Origin: Oryza sativa Japonica Group
Taxonomy: Eukaryota; Streptophyta; Magnoliopsida; Poales; Poaceae
Direction: 5' to 3'
DNA: 64,000 nucleotides
NCBI RefSeq assembly: GCF_034140825.1
Contig: NC_089037.1
Location: 3,197,501-3,261,500 of the forward strand
In this document: positions 1 through 11,046 of the stretch, piece after piece
Layout: each line of letters begins with the position of its first letter
Position numbering within the stretch: position 1 is the first letter of the stretch
The notes under the pieces: model-generated
The model's database searches: none
Seen by the model: the letters and a program-made list of their open reading frames with translations, nothing else
Told to the model about the DNA's origin: nothing
Position numbers and translations under genes: made by a program

Positions 1-204
1 TCAGAGGATGTTGAGGCTGTTATCTGTTCTTATTTTCGTCACAAGGACTTTGATAGGTTGGATCTATTCTTAAACCGAATACGGAGTTTGTACAAGCTCA
101 CCCGGTCTACTTATGATATATTGATTTCTGGATATCAGAGGTTGAATTTACACGGAAGGCTCGACTTGGCCATAAAAGATATGAGGGAAGCTGGGTTTGC
201 ATGA
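1..204 (+). CDS. PPR protein, C-terminal end (partial)
   Basis: Frame 1 is open from the first base of the window and ends at TGA 202-204, giving 67 residues. The peptide has the helix-turn-helix look of pentatricopeptide repeats: a segment ending in RSTYDILISGYQRLN, followed by LDLAIKDMREAGFA, matches the usual 'TYN-LI-GY...A--L--M---G' pattern. PPR proteins bind RNA in mitochondria or chloroplasts and act in editing, splicing or stabilisation; which role applies here cannot be told from a tail. The start and most repeats lie outside the window. The last ~75 bases of coding sequence and the first ~36 bases of 3' UTR recur near 5543-5619. It could be another alpha-solenoid protein, but PPR fits best. 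Confidence 0.72.
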   Translation, partial: SEDVEAVICSYFRHKDFDRLDLFLNRIRSLYKLTRSTYDILISGYQRLNLHGRLDLAIKDMREAGFA

Positions 205-2229
205 GTTCCTGCAAAACATTCATTGTTCTGTGACCTCCTAAAAACAAATTTCCTGTGGATTTTGGAAAAGAAGGTAGCGTCCTCTTTATACAAACAATTC
301 CGTGCTTTCAGTACTTTGGATTTGTTAAATGTCATTTGACGATGTTGCTAACTCCTTTGATAAACTAATCATTCTTTACTTCATTATTGATGTTGTACTT
401 TATTCTTTACTCACTGTAAAACTGGGAAACGGCTAAACAAACTGAAATCTGAAAGAGAAGTGCAGAAACTATGTTGCATTTGAAACAGGATGTTTGTGCT
501 TTCAACAAGTTGAATTGGCTTACAACTTTTAAGTGTATAGGTTTGATATGCGCTTACTGCTTCCATTATTAGCCTGAATAAAATTTACCCTTCTAATTGT
601 AATTGAATACATTTTCTTGAGCTATTGTATTATATATATGGAGTCTGAACATATTTTAAGATGCAAGAAAGACAATTCACACAATACAACCTTAAAGAAG
701 TTCAGTCACAAAAGTTTGCTCCAGTATGTGGAATGGATAGTTCCTGCACTGAAACATGATTAATCTTGCTTGCATAATTTTCCTTCGGTTTTATTCATAA
801 GAGATAGTGCATCTCACTTCTTAACTCAAAATATCTATAAGTGCTGAATTGTGCTCTTCTTTTACAGCAGGCTCCATGTCAGAAAGCTTCATGCAAAGTT
901 TGAGCTTAAAGCATTGCCTCCTGTTCATTCATGAAAACAACGCCTCGATGACAGGAATTAATTAATACTTCCATGATGCTTATGTTCCTTGCAAAACAAG
1001 CTAGTAAACCTGTTTGTATGTTACTTTTCAGAATCTCAGGTCCAGTTTTGTACAAACCATCAACTTGTTTTCTTCTCCTAATAGGAAAAAAAAAACGTAC
1101 CAGCTGCAGTCATGTCTCTAAACTTTTTCCAAGTATTTGTCAGCCATTAAGCATAGTCAGAAAATTAATTTGAAATGCAAAACTTAGATAGAACTATACT
1201 GTTATGTAACCATGCCGACAAACATGCTTGACTTGCTTTCACCTGAATGACGGTATAATCCAGAGCTTGGAGTACCTTGCTCCAGGATTGACTTTGATTT
1301 TTTTTTCAAAAAAGGTTTCGAGCTTTGCTGTGGCCATGTCTCAAGGTGGAACTGTGAGAAACCTTCTATGAGTTGATAAATTCTGACGTTGTGAGCAATT
1401 TCTTGAATACACTGTTCATGGTAACCACATTCGTGAGTTGATTATCATGAGGTTTCAGGACGATGAATCTATACATGAACACAAGATTCAGACTCACAGG
1501 ATGACATGCATGATCTTTTCCCATTATCCAACAAATATATGGGATCAATTGACTGAAGACTTTCATACCTAGCCAATTCGTGAGCTTCTGGTGGAGCCGA
1601 GCTTTGGTGTCATGCACCAATTAATTCATACTCCTATATTAGTTTCCCCTTTCTATTTTCCCTTTCTGTTCTCACTTTCAGTTTCAACTCAGGTAGCAAT
1701 TTTCTTTTATTCTTCTTGGCACATTGGCATTCATCCTCGACAAGTTCGCATGTGCATCAAGAAAATTTTATAAGCTGTAAACGTTCTACCATTCATTTAA
1801 TCACCTAAACATGAAGTAGGTTGATTGTGCACATTATATTTCCATTTCTTACATAAACCATTTAAAAATATTACAAAAGCTTTGTACATATTATTCTTGA
1901 TGATTGTTTCAGACCTTATGTGAGGAAGAACAACTATTTTTAATGATTTTAATTATTCTTACATAAACCATTCAAATAAAAGATCTTTGTGAGGAAGAAC
2001 AACTATTCTTGATTGTAATTATGATGATTTTAAACTACACATAAGGGAGGTTACTGTCGCGCGAATACAATTATAGACTAGTATATTCTGAAGAACCAAT
2101 TACTGAGAATTTCGACTACTTGTGCAGATGCACGTGAGCACTGCGAATTTGTGATTACAGAAACATTTAGATGTATTTTATGTTTGAGATTCAACTTCAC
2201 TAATCCAATGTGGCAATATATACAGGCTA
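205..2229. other. 3' UTR and intergenic sequence
   Basis: This is AT-rich sequence with only short chance reading frames. The first few hundred bases are presumably the PPR gene 3' UTR. Around 1847-2030 there is an imperfect tandem duplication: the phrase 'ttcttacataaaccatt' and the phrase 'gtgaggaagaacaactatt' both occur twice in the same order, the second copy being internally shorter. I see no RNA gene. Confidence 0.5.
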
Positions 2230-3300
2230 CAACAATCTCCGCCGCCCGCCTCCCCGCCTGACTCTGCCTTAGGCGCCACCATGCGGCAGCAGCGTGGGTA
2301 GACGAGGAGGAGGCTGGGAGCGGGGCGAGGAGCTCGACGACAGCGCCGGCCGCGGCCCTGCTGAGGATGGAGGAGCGGCGAGGAGAGAAGAGAGGCTTAA
2401 CCTGCTGAGGATGTACATATCTTTAATCTTTTATTAATATAACATAGTAGGAGCCTCTCCTGCTGTTTAACCGGCTAAAAAAAAAAGAGAGGCTTCTGGC
2501 CGCCGCCCCTCCGCTCCTCCCCGCCGCTCTGCTGGCATGCTTCGACCATCGTCGTCGTCAGAGGCGGCGTCAGAGGCGGCGGGGACTAGGACGACAACAA
2601 CGGCGACGGCTACGGAGCAGCACCGAAGACGACGCAACGAGGAAAAAGAGGGAGAGCCGACAGGAGGAGAGGGAATGATATGTGGGGCCCGCCCCACCAT
2701 AATATTTTTAAACTGATATGTGGGTCCCACTATTCTTAAATTATTTTTTGCGTGTCGCTGGCATGTGGGCTCACGGTTTTTATTATTTCTCTGAGATATA
2801 ATTACTACGTTAGCGCCACGTCAATACCACGTGGGATGGAGACCTAGTCAAACCAGCCACGTAGGCGCCACCTCAGCCAAAACCACTTTTTAAACCGCCG
2901 AGGGACCTCGTTTACACCGGTTTTGACAGTTCAGGGACCGGTTGTATCTGATTTTGGGGTTCAATGACGAAAATTGGATTTGGTGAAAAATTAAGGAACC
3001 TTAGATGAACTTATTCCTTTTTTGTTTGAGCCGGGCTGGGATTGGATGGAACATACGGGGAAAAAGTGTAGCGAAGGTCCCTCAACTTGTCATCGAGTTA
3101 TAAAATCGTCCTCCAATCACAAAACCAAATATATGACATCCCTCAACTTAGGGTGTGTTTGGATGGTGGGTTTTGCCTGGATAGGAGATGGCTGTTTGGT
3201 CGCTGGGCGGTGTGGGATATGGCCACCACCCCAGAGAATATTCGCGGATGAGGCGATCCAGGGATGGGCGAGCGCACGCTAGGGAAAAAAGTGACGTGCG
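2230..3300. repeat. Unclassified dispersed-repeat-like sequence
   Basis: This mixed stretch has a GC-rich block (2240-2400, 2500-2680), then phrases such as 'gtgggtcccact', 'gagggacctcgtttacaccgg' and 'ggtgaaaaattaaggaacc', which have the look of rice dispersed repeats. No terminal repeats or target duplications could be fixed, so the family is left open. The open frames here are short and antisense to each other. Confidence 0.3.
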
Positions 3301-3355
3301 CTCACCTCCTTCCCCTCGTTTTCTCTTTCTGTCCTCTCCTTTTTTTCCTCTTATT

Positions 3356-3808
3356 TGAGAGAACTCATTATATGCCATTGACTTTATCATACGTTCACGA
3401 TTTGCCACTGACTTTATCACGTTCTACAATATGCTATCGACTTTTGCTTAACTTATACAATTTACCATCGCCGTCCGGTTAGTTTCCGTTAGTATTGTAT
3501 AAATTTGTCAAAATGACCAAAATACCCTTGGGACAAAAACTTTTAAAATTTGGATAAAAATTCTGAAATATAAGATTTTAAGTTTTTGGCCAAAAATTGG
3601 ATGTTTACAATCTTATGTTTATAATATGATATTTTGAATTTTTTATCCAAATTTTAGAAGTTTCTATTCTAGGGGTATTTTAGTCATTTGGACAAAAATT
3701 GTAGTACTAACATAGGCTAACCGGACAGCGATGGTATACTGTAGAACGTGACAAAGCCGATGGTAAATCGTAGACGTGTGACAAAATTCAGTGGCATAAT
3801 TCTCTCTC
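3356..3808. mobile_element. Fold-back MITE with long imperfect inverted repeats
   Basis: The left arm begins GAGAGAACTCATTATATGCC and the right arm, read on the other strand, begins GAGAGAATTATGCCACTGAA. The arms stay alignable for more than 100 bases on each side, including 'cacgttctaca' and 'ccatcgc.gtccggttag', and even the AT-rich centre is roughly palindromic. No coding sequence is present. The long arms suggest a non-autonomous Mutator-like MITE, but a clean target duplication is hidden by the flanking CT repeat, so the superfamily is uncertain. Confidence 0.55.
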
Positions 3809-3840
3809 TCTCTCTCTTTTTTTTTTCCTTTCTAACCGGT

Positions 3841-4025
3841 CAAACCCTAGCTTCTCCCTTCCTCTCCCCTGGCGGCGACGGCCTCAAGCCCGGGAGGCGC
3901 ACGGGTGGCGGCGTTCGGCGGTTCAGGGAGCGGTGTCCGGCGCCGGAGCTTGCAGCTGAAGAGGCGGTATCTTGCTGAGGCTACAACATCGATTTTCTCC
4001 ATCCACTCATCTCCCAAAACCAAAG
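3841..4025 (+). promoter_or_regulatory. Putative non-coding 5' UTR exon of the LYR gene
   Basis: The stretch starts with 'caaaccctag', typical of rice transcript starts, is GC-rich, contains no ATG, and ends in a plausible donor AAAG|GTATAC at 4025/4026. It lies on the same strand about 1.2 kb upstream of the LYR start codon with no other gene between. Assignment to that gene is inference and needs transcript data. Confidence 0.4.
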
Positions 4026-4238
4026 GTATACTCCCAGATCTGAGCTTGTTTGTTGTTGTTTGGTGATGGGTTCGTTCAGATCTGATGTATTATGCTTATT
4101 TGTTTGTATTTTTATATCTTGTATGCATCTCTGTCCATGTATATGTGTGTGAATGTAGTAGGCCTGATTGTGTATCAACCTTTGGCATTGTAGATGGACA
4201 ACAGAACAAGGTTTATGATTTATGCGTAAAGGTAAAGC

Positions 4239-4830
4239 AGCCAAACGATAATGTTGTCTGGAAAAAAAATTAAAGAAGCCAAACGACAATGTTGTCTGGA
4301 AAAAATTGAAGCAAAAATATGTTGCGACTCTTGCCAATAGTCAGCTTGAAGCCACACCTAGGACTCAGCCGCCACCTAGGACAAAACCGGGTCAAAAACC
4401 ACCGAAGGACCTAAAGTTAAACCTCCTCTGTGATTATGCAAATGGACAAGGTAATAGAACTAAGCCCTAGGTGTGGCTTCAAGCTGGCTCCGCCCCTGAA
4501 ATTGATCTCAACGTTAACTCATGGTTCTGATTGTTTTTTTTCTTAACATTTTTGGTAGTATGACTATGTGCAAACACAACGTTGGAAGGTTTTTATGTGT
4601 ACCTTGGAAGAGCTTTTGTTGTACAGAAAAAAAAAGGAGATTATGAGGAGGGTTTTAACGGAAATTAGCACGTTCTTTATATGCACTGCAAACGATTTGT
4701 CGAACTGTTGTGGTTAGTTACTGACTATTGGCAAGAGTCGCAACATATTTTTGCTTCAATTTTTTCCAGACAACATTGTCGTTTGGCTTCTTTACCTTTT
4801 TACGGACAACAGTGTTGGTTTGGCTGCTTT
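4239..4830. repeat. Inverted-repeat element with perfect 73-bp arms
   Basis: Bases 4272-4344 and 4721-4793 are exact reverse complements of one another over 73 bases. Outside them the similarity goes on imperfectly: 'agccaaacgataatgttgtc' at 4240 answers 'ggacaacagtgttggtttgg' at 4803. A second, inner inverted repeat of 21 bases pairs 4342-4362 with 4466-4486. No transposase-like frame is present. It may be a fold-back transposon or a local inverted duplication. It sits in what looks like the first intron of the LYR gene. Confidence 0.75.
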
Positions 4831-5194
4831 GCCTTGACATTTACTTACTTAATCACGTGTCAAACTTCCTCAACAAAGGCAGTTGCTTTTCATATATCTA
4901 ATGGTCATTACCCCTTTTCCTTTGATCCAAGAGCTTATACTTTTTTTAATGGTGTGTCTTAACAGGGAGGCTCGGTGTGTAGTCAAAAATTGAAGGAGAG
5001 GGAGGGAGAGGTAACAAGTTTCTCCCCCAAAACGCTTGGGGGTTCAGCTGAACCCCCATGCCCCACCGGTAGGTCTCACAGAATTGTACATCATGCAGCT
5101 TTTTCTCCTGAATTTCCAGGGTCACGGGACAGTTTGCATGGCATGATCATATTTTGCTAAGGTTCTATTAGAGTGTCATTCAATGGCCCATTTC

Positions 5195-5527
5195 ATGGAT
5201 TTACGGGCTTTCATCCTGCGTGCACGTGTTTTAAAGCTTTATAGGCAGGCCTTGCGCATGACTCGCCGAGCTCCTGTGCATGCATGCGGTCAGACATTTT
5301 TAAACCTTGCTTTCCTATCTTTGCTGTCTAATGTTTACTCTTGAAGTTACAACTAATAACTGTCCTTGAATGTTCTTTGTCCAGATGAGTTGAGGCAAAC
5401 TGTAAGAGCTGAGATTGAAAAAAATCGCCGTTGCGACGATAAACAGAAGATTAAGTTCTTGATCAGTGAAGGTCTGCAACGATTAAAAGGCCTTGATGAG
5501 ATGCTTGACATGACAGGAAATAGTTAA
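5195..5527 (+). CDS. LYR-motif protein (LYRM2-like, complex 1 LYR family)
   Basis: There are two exons: 5195-5288, and 5385-5527 ending at TAA. The intron is GT-AG (GTCAGA...TTGTCCAG) and phase 1. The product is 78 residues: MDLRAFILRARVLKLYRQAL at the start carries the LYR tripeptide at residues 15-17, and the second exon holds AEIEKNRRCDDKQKIKFLI and LKGLDEMLDM, a layout I know from plant LYRM2-like proteins. LYR proteins are small mitochondrial factors that bind acyl carrier protein and assist Fe-S cluster transfer or respiratory complex assembly. An in-frame ATG at 5183 would add four residues (MAHF); the internal ATG fits known plant relatives slightly better. The gene is too short in each exon to be seen as one long frame. 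Its 3' UTR begins with a copy of the upstream PPR tail. Confidence 0.86.
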
Positions 5528-5542
5528 CCTGAGTTTCATGTC

Positions 5543-5619
5543 GGATATGAGGTTCAATTTACACGGAAGCTGGGTTTGCATGAGCTCCTGCAAAACATTC
5601 ATTGCTCTGTGACCTCCTA
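5543..5619 (+). repeat. Duplicated PPR gene tail within LYR gene 3' UTR
   Basis: Bases 5543-5619 match 129-240 almost base for base ('aatttacacggaag', 'ctgggtttgcatgag', 'cctgcaaaacattcattg'), except that the downstream copy lacks 32 bases lying between two GGAAG pentamers (154-158 and 186-190). It starts 15 bases after the LYR stop codon. Confidence 0.85.
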
Positions 5620-5639
5620 CACCTGATATTTCCAGAACC

Positions 5640-7820
5640 CATAAGGCATCAGGCCACATGAACTTGTGGCCTCCTGGATTAGAGTTTGTTAGAACGGACC
5701 CATTCAGATTCTTTGCCTCGTTCTATCCAGGGGATAGGAAAGATATCAGGCTCAGATATATTATCATGGTAGATCATCGATGGTGTGCGTGCATATGGGA
5801 CGAAAATGCAGTTACCGAGGCATCATGCTTGATTTTGCACACATCTATTCAGTCAAGATATGCTAGCGAGCTTTAGAAGCAATTGGGATTTCTTTAGATG
5901 CTATCTTGAGACCCTGAATTTCCAGGTGTTACATCTGAGAAAATAGCAGCTAGAGATGGATTAAGCTGAAGAAAGGTATCTGACTTGTCGTTTAGGTACG
6001 TCTGCTTTGAGGCGATGATGTTCAACTTTTTCAGACCCGATGGCTTACTTTTCATATTTGAGATACTGACCTCATGTTTCAGTCCTGATGTTCTTACCAT
6101 TTCTTCGTTGCAATTTCTTAGCTGGTATGATGAGGTCATTAAACATGTACTTTCTTTCCAACTATTTCATTATATGCCACAATAAAGATACTTGGTAATA
6201 TATGCTGGTCCTGCCGTGCTGGTATATAAAAATATGCTCCATGATCTTAAGCTTTTGTTTTGTTGTGATCATATCAAATGAAGGGATACCTGCTAACATT
6301 ACTTCCATTAGGTAACTTATTATGTGACAATCGCTGTTTTTAGTGCTTTCCGGACCCAATTTGTGGGGATCTCACTATCACCATCGATTGAGCTGGTGCT
6401 CACACTGTTAATCTACTCTAGATTTTGGAATTTTGGATTATGTTGTCTTACTTAAAAATGAAGTGATTCTCTAAGAAAAAAGACAACCCATGTGAAGCTG
6501 CCTGTAGTACTGATACATTGGTACAAATAATCACTATCAAATGCTTTCATTCATTTAGAGAAGGATCATCGTCATAAAGCTATGTTTGGTTACTAAACAA
6601 AGATTCATGCATACATGATGCATACTCCCAAGTCCCAACAACACAACTTGTGTGGTCCATATAATCTTGATAGGGTTCATCTGCTCTTGTCCATGATGCC
6701 TTGGACTCCTTAACGAACCGGGTTCCCTTTTGTTAGGCACCGGTTTTCCTTCCCCTTTTTGATTTGCTTTGCACCAGCTATTTGGCGTTCTATACATACC
6801 AAACTATTTCCTTTTGTTTGCAACTTGATCTGAAATTTGTTTAGACATGTACAGATATTCTGGATCTATCATAATTTAAACACTTTGAAATTAAATTGCC
6901 CTTCGTTCCGTCGCTGGCCTGGCGAATTTTTTTTTAATACTCTGAATTTGAACTGAGAGTGATAGCCTGATAAGATTATCACTACTTACTTCAGTTCAGA
7001 TAGTCACAGAAGAAAATTGCAAGTAGAAATAAAATAACATACACTGATCAAACAAAGGGTATGCAGCTATAGGTTTGTTATAAACCATGGATTGTCAACT
7101 GACACAACTTTTATGGTACACAAAGCATATTGTAGTGATATATTTTTCAGTTATAGATGGTTCTAAGATAATACTCTTCGAACAGTCTCCTGGCAGTATG
7201 CTAATGCATACTAGGCCTCGAAATTCTGTAGAAATCTTATGGGAATTAGTCAATTCCTTCAATGTCTGCAGAAGTTGGGAAAACATTTTCAGTATTTCTG
7301 TGGATGCATTAGCAAAAAAAAAAAAATTGTGTCAAATAATTGTGGCAGATAAGAGCTACTACTACCAGACACTTCGGGGCAGACCGTGGGCCACTAAAAT
7401 ACGACAGATTTGATGAATCCATGTGAAATGCTGCACCAACCAAGTGGGCCTATTGGCAACTGACCTTCAGAAACTAATAAAATAACCTGACAAATCTAGG
7501 GAAGATTTACACGGTTTGTTAAACCCAAACTGAATCAAGAGAAAAATCAAGATAAAAATTAATCACATATTCTCCTGTATTTACAATTGGTTTCAGGAAA
7601 GAAAAAAAACAAAAACAAAAACAAAAACAAAGAGAAGCTACAACTTACAAAACTTACAGTAGCTTCCTTCCCTTTGCCTCAAGAAAAGCTGTTTGAAAGA
7701 CAGCATATGAAACAGCTCTTCCTTGAACTATGATGGAAGAGAAACATCAAAGAACCCCATCTTTACCCAAAAACAAAGATGGCAAAGACATTACTAGATA
7801 ATAAGTAGATTAGATGAACA
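5640..7820. other. Intergenic region, no supported gene
   Basis: After the probable LYR 3' UTR there are only short unrelated frames on both strands (for example 5658-5876 and 7087-7413) without recognisable motifs or splice structure. Towards 7580-7820 the sequence is likely 3' UTR of the minus-strand HSP20-like gene. No inverted repeats with target duplications were seen. Confidence 0.4.
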
Positions 7821-7861
7821 ATTAGCGCAGACAAAGGGCTATCACTCTACTGATGATTTCT

Positions 7862-8350
7862 CTACTGTACAACCACCAGCCTGCCACTAATCTTCCCTCC
7901 ATTGCAGCACCTCCAGGCCTCCTCTCCGCCGTCGTTGTCACCTTCGCCGCCGCCGCGCCCCTTGGGCACGGTGACGACGAGCTGGCCGTTGACGTAGCCG
8001 GCCACGGCCATCGCCGGGCAGCTCGCCTCCGGCAGCCGGGACCTCCACTTGTCGAGCTCCATGTCGTCGTCGTCGCCGTCGTCGTGTACGCCTCCTCCTC
8101 CGGCCTGCACCACCACCCTGACAACCCCGGGGTGGATCCTGACGGTGCGCACGCGCACCTCGCCGGCGAGCGCGGCGGCGGCGGACACGACGAAGTGGAA
8201 CGCGTCGGGGCCTTCGAACACCGCGACGTCGGTGTCCGCCGGGAACGGCAGCTCCAGCACCTTGCTGTAGACGTGCGGCAGCCGCCGGAGATCCTTCTTG
8301 CCGCCGCAGCTGCCGCCGGCGGTCGTGGCTGGTGATGGGTGGATCCTCAT
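7862..8350 (-). CDS. HSP20-like chaperone-fold protein
   Basis: This is a single-exon frame of 162 residues. I place the start at ATG 8350-8348 (MRIHPSPATTAGGSCGGKKD) because related plant proteins start the same way ('MKVHP..' or 'MRIHP..') and the frame upstream is low complexity. The core, residues ~20-135, reads LRRLPHVYSKVLELPFPAD, then DVAVFEGPDAFHFVVSA, VRVRTVRIHPGVVRVVV and WRSRLPEASCPAMAVAGYVN, and ends in GQLVVTVPKG, which corresponds to the last strand of an alpha-crystallin-type beta sandwich. Relatives are described as HSP20-like chaperone superfamily members without a known client. An acidic GGGVHDDGDDDD loop and a Gly-rich tail are present. A TATA box lies ~120 bases upstream. 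Confidence 0.82.
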   Translation of the reverse strand: MRIHPSPATTAGGSCGGKKDLRRLPHVYSKVLELPFPADTDVAVFEGPDAFHFVVSAAAALAGEVRVRTVRIHPGVVRVVVQAGGGGVHDDGDDDDMELDKWRSRLPEASCPAMAVAGYVNGQLVVTVPKGRGGGEGDNDGGEEAWRCCNGGKISGRLVVVQ

Positions 8351-8466
8351 GTGTATGTTTCTTTCTCCTCTTTTTCTCACTGTCTTCTCCTTTTTTTTCT
8401 TTTCTTTTCTTGCTGCTGGTTTGTTGGTTTGGTTGGGCAAGACGAAGGGTGGAGAGGGGGCTCTGG

Positions 8467-8473
8467 ATTTATA
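8467..8473 (-). promoter_or_regulatory. TATA box of the HSP20-like gene
   Basis: Read on the minus strand the sequence is CCTATAAATCC, 117 bases upstream of the chosen start codon. A transcript start about 30 bases downstream would give a ~90-base 5' UTR. Confidence 0.55.
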
Positions 8474-8738
8474 GGTAAAGGCCAAGCAGAAGCAGGTGTC
8501 ACAAGGTTGTTTCTTTCTCTCTTTTCTTGGGTGTGTTCAGGGAGCTTCTGCAGCTATAGCTTTTCTTAAAATAAAAAACTCTCTAACAATTTCTCTTAAA
8601 ATAAGAAGTTTTCAAAAAAAAAAAGCTTTTTTTTAAGATTTTGATGAGTTATAGTTATAGAATCTAGAAAATAAATTAAAGATCGAGAGCTGGGAAACTC
8701 GATTTTTTTTTAAATTCTCATAATCTAACTAGTACTTC

Positions 8739-8866
8739 CTCCGTCCTTAAAAATAGCTACCTACTACAGGATTTGATATTACCTAGTACTATAGTACTAT
8801 GAATCTATACAGATATTCTGTGCTAGATAGCTATATTTTAGAATGGATATAGGTGGTAGTACCAAA
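8739..8866. mobile_element. Decayed Stowaway-type MITE
   Basis: The left end CTTCCTCCGTCCTTAAAAATAG resembles the Stowaway terminus (CTCCCTCCGTCC). The right end does not preserve a matching terminus, so the copy is partial or old. Confidence 0.4.
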
Positions 8867-9047
8867 TAATCGCTTCTTATAATTATAAGCTTTCTCTAAC
8901 GTGTCTCGTGGTGCGGTGCAGATAGGGAGATAAGCCGAAGGGAGAGGAGATGGATCACACGGCTCAGGCAGAGGCAAAAGAGAGGAGCCAGTGAGACGAT
9001 GGAGATTGGAGACGCTGATAGGAGTGCGTGTCCCGGTGTCCGTGCCT

Positions 9048-9375
9048 GTGTTTTGGGCCTGTTTAAATCCATGCCCAAAATTTTATACCCTATCAAATTG
9101 AACATTTAAACACCTACACGAAAAATTAAATATAGGCTAAAAAATAACTAATTACACAGATTGTAGTTAATTTACGAGACAAATTTTTTAAGCCTAATTA
9201 CTCTATAATTTGACAATGTAATACTATAGTAAACATTTGCTAATAATGGATTAATTGTGCTTAATAAATTTGTCTCGCAGTTTACTAATAAATTATGTAA
9301 TTAGTTTTTTATAGTACCTGAATACCTTATTTGATACCATATATAATATCTAATGTGATACGCACCAACTTTACG
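9048..9375. mobile_element. Truncated rice MITE starting GGGCCTGTTTA
   Basis: The left end 'gggcctgtttaaatcc' and the internal phrases 'taactaattacacagattg', 'cgagacaaattttttaagcc', 'taatggattaattgtgct' and 'tttgtctcgcagtttact' belong to a very common rice non-autonomous DNA transposon family. The right terminus is replaced by unrelated GC-rich sequence. I do not fix the superfamily. Confidence 0.55.
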
Positions 9376-10378
9376 CGTGGCCCGTGGGGGCGCCGGGCGG
9401 GGCACGTCAAGGCGCGGGTGAGGGGTGGGCTCCGGTGGAGTTGAAGATAAGGGCGGTATTGGCCGTTTCCCCAGCAATCCTAGGCTTCCAGCCGCTGTGC
9501 CGACCCAAACATGGGGCGCTGCTCCAACGGTTTCAGACCACACCACTGGTGAGTGATCCCTTTGGTTAGGTACTACTACTATCTCTGTGTGTTTTCTTTC
9601 TGGTTTGGAATTCAGGATACGGAATCTTAACATAATCAGTTTGACACTTTGCTGTTTTTAATTCTGGCTGTTATATTTACTTACTCCAGTAATAGTAACC
9701 GATCAGGTCATGATATGAGAATATGAGATGCTGGATTGATAATGGGTTGGAAACTGGCTGGAAAGGTTTACTGTATGTGATTGAAGGGAAACTGGGAAGG
9801 AAAAGAATGGAGCAGGCAACTTGTGGTTCAGGTAAGAGTGCAAAGAAGATATCCTACATGCAGGGAAGGTATTTTTGCCCGGTCAGATACGGCTTGCGGC
9901 CTTATTTACCGGGTTGGGCAGGTAAATTGGGTAAAATGGAACACTATTCTGTACCGATATGGGTGGAGCGTCAAGTGTGGTAAGTTAAGTTGGTGTTACT
10001 GTCAAGTGACTCAAATCCTAGAACTGATAGGAATCGAAGATAATTTACTTAGCCGACTTGGACTGCTTGTCTCAGCTTTGTTTGGATATGCACCAGTGAG
10101 CAAGCGCTGATTGCTTAACATTCAGAGCTTATCTGAGCCGCCGTACAGGGTTTTTCTTTGTCTCGTCAGCTCACACATTTCTGTGCGTCATCTAATCTGG
10201 ATATGCACTACTAGCACAAGCGGTGGTTGCGCCGTTGTGGTCTTCTTTACTACTAGTATACTACTCCTCACTAGTGATTACCAGTAAGCTAGAGTGATTA
10301 TTCTTTTTCCTGGTGATATGTTAGTGAGTAAACAGGAATATTGTTTCTTTTGCTGCTAGTGCCTGATCATGATGTTCT

Positions 10379-10517
10379 GGCTGTGTTTAGTTCAGCGTAA
10401 AATTTAAATTTTAGTTAAATTGGAGATGATATAACTGAAAAATTATGTGTGTATAACAGATTGATGTGATGGAAAAAAACTGAAGTTTGGATCCAAACTT
10501 TAGATCTAAACACAGCC
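10379..10517. mobile_element. MITE of the GGCTGTGTTTAG family
   Basis: Termini GGCTGTGTTTAG and CTAAACACAGCC are perfect inverted repeats of 12 bases, flanked by TCT on both sides (10376-10378 and 10518-10520), a 3-bp target duplication. The length is 139 bp. Related copies occur at 33831 and 36599. The 3-bp duplication fits PIF/Harbinger (Tourist) elements. Confidence 0.75.
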
Positions 10518-10713
10518 TCTGTCTCTCTCTCCCAAGTTGTGGCTTTCAGGTTCAGCTGGAAGGCAGACGTGAGGTGCTTGTCGTTTTTGTTTTGCTTATC
10601 TGAAACCTGAAAGTGTGGGGCTACATAGTGTCCACTCAGGGGCAAAAAAACCACATTGGTTTATACTTAGTTTGTACTACATATAAAATCTTCATTATCC
10701 AAAAAAACTAATA

Positions 10714-10968
10714 CCTCCATTTTAGGTTATAAGACATTTTAACTTTGGTCAAAGTCAAACTGCTTTAAATTTGACTAAGTTTATAGAAAAATAATAATAA
10801 TATTTTTAACACAAGACAAATTTATTATGAAAATATATTCAATTACTGATTTAATGAAACTAATTTGATATTATAAATATTACTATATTTGTCTATAAAC
10901 TTAGTTAAATCTGAAGTAGATTAACTTTAACCAGAGCCAAAACGTTTTATAACCTAAAACGGAGGGAG
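10714..10968. mobile_element. Stowaway MITE
   Basis: The element is palindromic along most of its length: 'ccattttaggttataagaca' at the left pairs with 'gttttataacctaaaacgg' at the right, and the right terminus is ACGGAGGGAG. TA flanks both sides. The left terminus has lost a few bases of the CTCCCTCCG end. Confidence 0.75.
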
Positions 10969-11046
10969 TACTAGCTATACAATCTTTCTTTCTCACTGGC
11001 CTTGTTCTGTTATGTTCTTTGTTCTTTTTTACAGAATGAACCAAGT

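Noticed and set aside
7853-8335. Plus-strand frame antisense to the HSP20-like gene
   Set aside because: It arises from the GC-rich codon bias of the real minus-strand gene and has no motif.
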